This document shows positions 33,071 to 33,106 of a stretch of 33,106 nt of DNA, one piece after another. The stretch spans positions 4,764 through 37,869 of the forward strand of contig MU616833.1 of NCBI GenBank assembly GCA_025201705.1, given 5' to 3'. Positions within the stretch are counted from its first letter, which is position 1. Every line of letters starts with the position of its first letter. The notes below the pieces were generated by a model. It was given only the letters and a program-made list of their open reading frames with translations, was not told the origin of the DNA and did no database searches. This DNA is from Dissophora ornata (lineage: Eukaryota > Mortierellomycota > Mortierellomycetes > Mortierellales > Mortierellaceae). The translations under genes and the position numbers were made by a program.

Positions 33071-33106
<36 letters not shown>
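33071..33106. repeat. Run of 36 T at the window end
   Basis: The sequence stops inside a T homopolymer, which suggests an assembly break. The first exon of the SQT1-like gene is cut off by it. Confidence 0.9.

Noticed and set aside
1..33106. CRISPR arrays, rRNA genes, bacterial-type operons
   Set aside because: No regularly spaced repeats, no rRNA sequence, and the introns mark the DNA as eukaryotic.

Overview
The window is fungal nuclear DNA. The genes are packed with short GT-AG introns (mostly 83-120 bp). It carries a three-LIM plus RhoGAP protein of the fungal Lrg1 type, a Pdx1/Snz vitamin B6 synthase, a degraded Fanzor/TnpB-like gene and a FAM72 homologue. Together these suggest an early-diverging filamentous fungus, most likely Mucoromycota or Mortierellomycota. 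That placement is an inference from gene content; no marker gene was compared.

Layout. Bases 1-2.1 kb are accessory and decayed. A serine-rich gene family occurs as two inverted copies (about 424-676 and 1347-1675), both broken, and a frameshifted Fanzor/TnpB-like 3' end (about 1741-2010, + strand) adjoins the 5' end of the second copy. From 2.65 to 17.8 kb all genes lie on the minus strand. In order along the plus coordinate they are: RNA polymerase III largest subunit (2653-7682), an unrecognised 333-aa protein (7900-9279), an unrecognised basic 268-aa protein (9431-10237), the MUS81 nuclease (10437-13185), an intron-containing tRNA-Ile(UAU) just upstream of MUS81 (13293-13385), and a 799-aa protein ending in a complete FAM72 domain (15130-17794). 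LRG1 follows on the plus strand (19072-23739). Then come a DUF423/TMEM256 membrane protein (23886-24507, minus), Pdx1/Snz PLP synthase (25012-26381, minus), an RCC2/TD-60-like propeller with a C-terminal PHD finger (27653-31067, plus), and an AAMP/Sqt1-like WD40 protein (31278 to beyond 33019, minus). The last gene loses its 5' end where the window stops in a run of 36 T.

Exon boundaries were worked out by hand. I required GT-AG ends, compatible phase and continuity of conserved family sequence. Every model given as complete closes in frame. The coding genes are mostly housekeeping functions: transcription, replication-fork repair, cell polarity, cofactor synthesis, mitosis and ribosome assembly. 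They share no pathway; the order looks like ordinary fungal gene packing.

The items most worth a second look are the RCC2-PHD fusion, the FAM72 protein with a 645-residue disordered extension, the Fanzor-like relic beside an inverted duplication, the orphan 333-aa protein with a conserved-looking GIFRKGKAS motif, and the tRNA with a U1-A72 pair.
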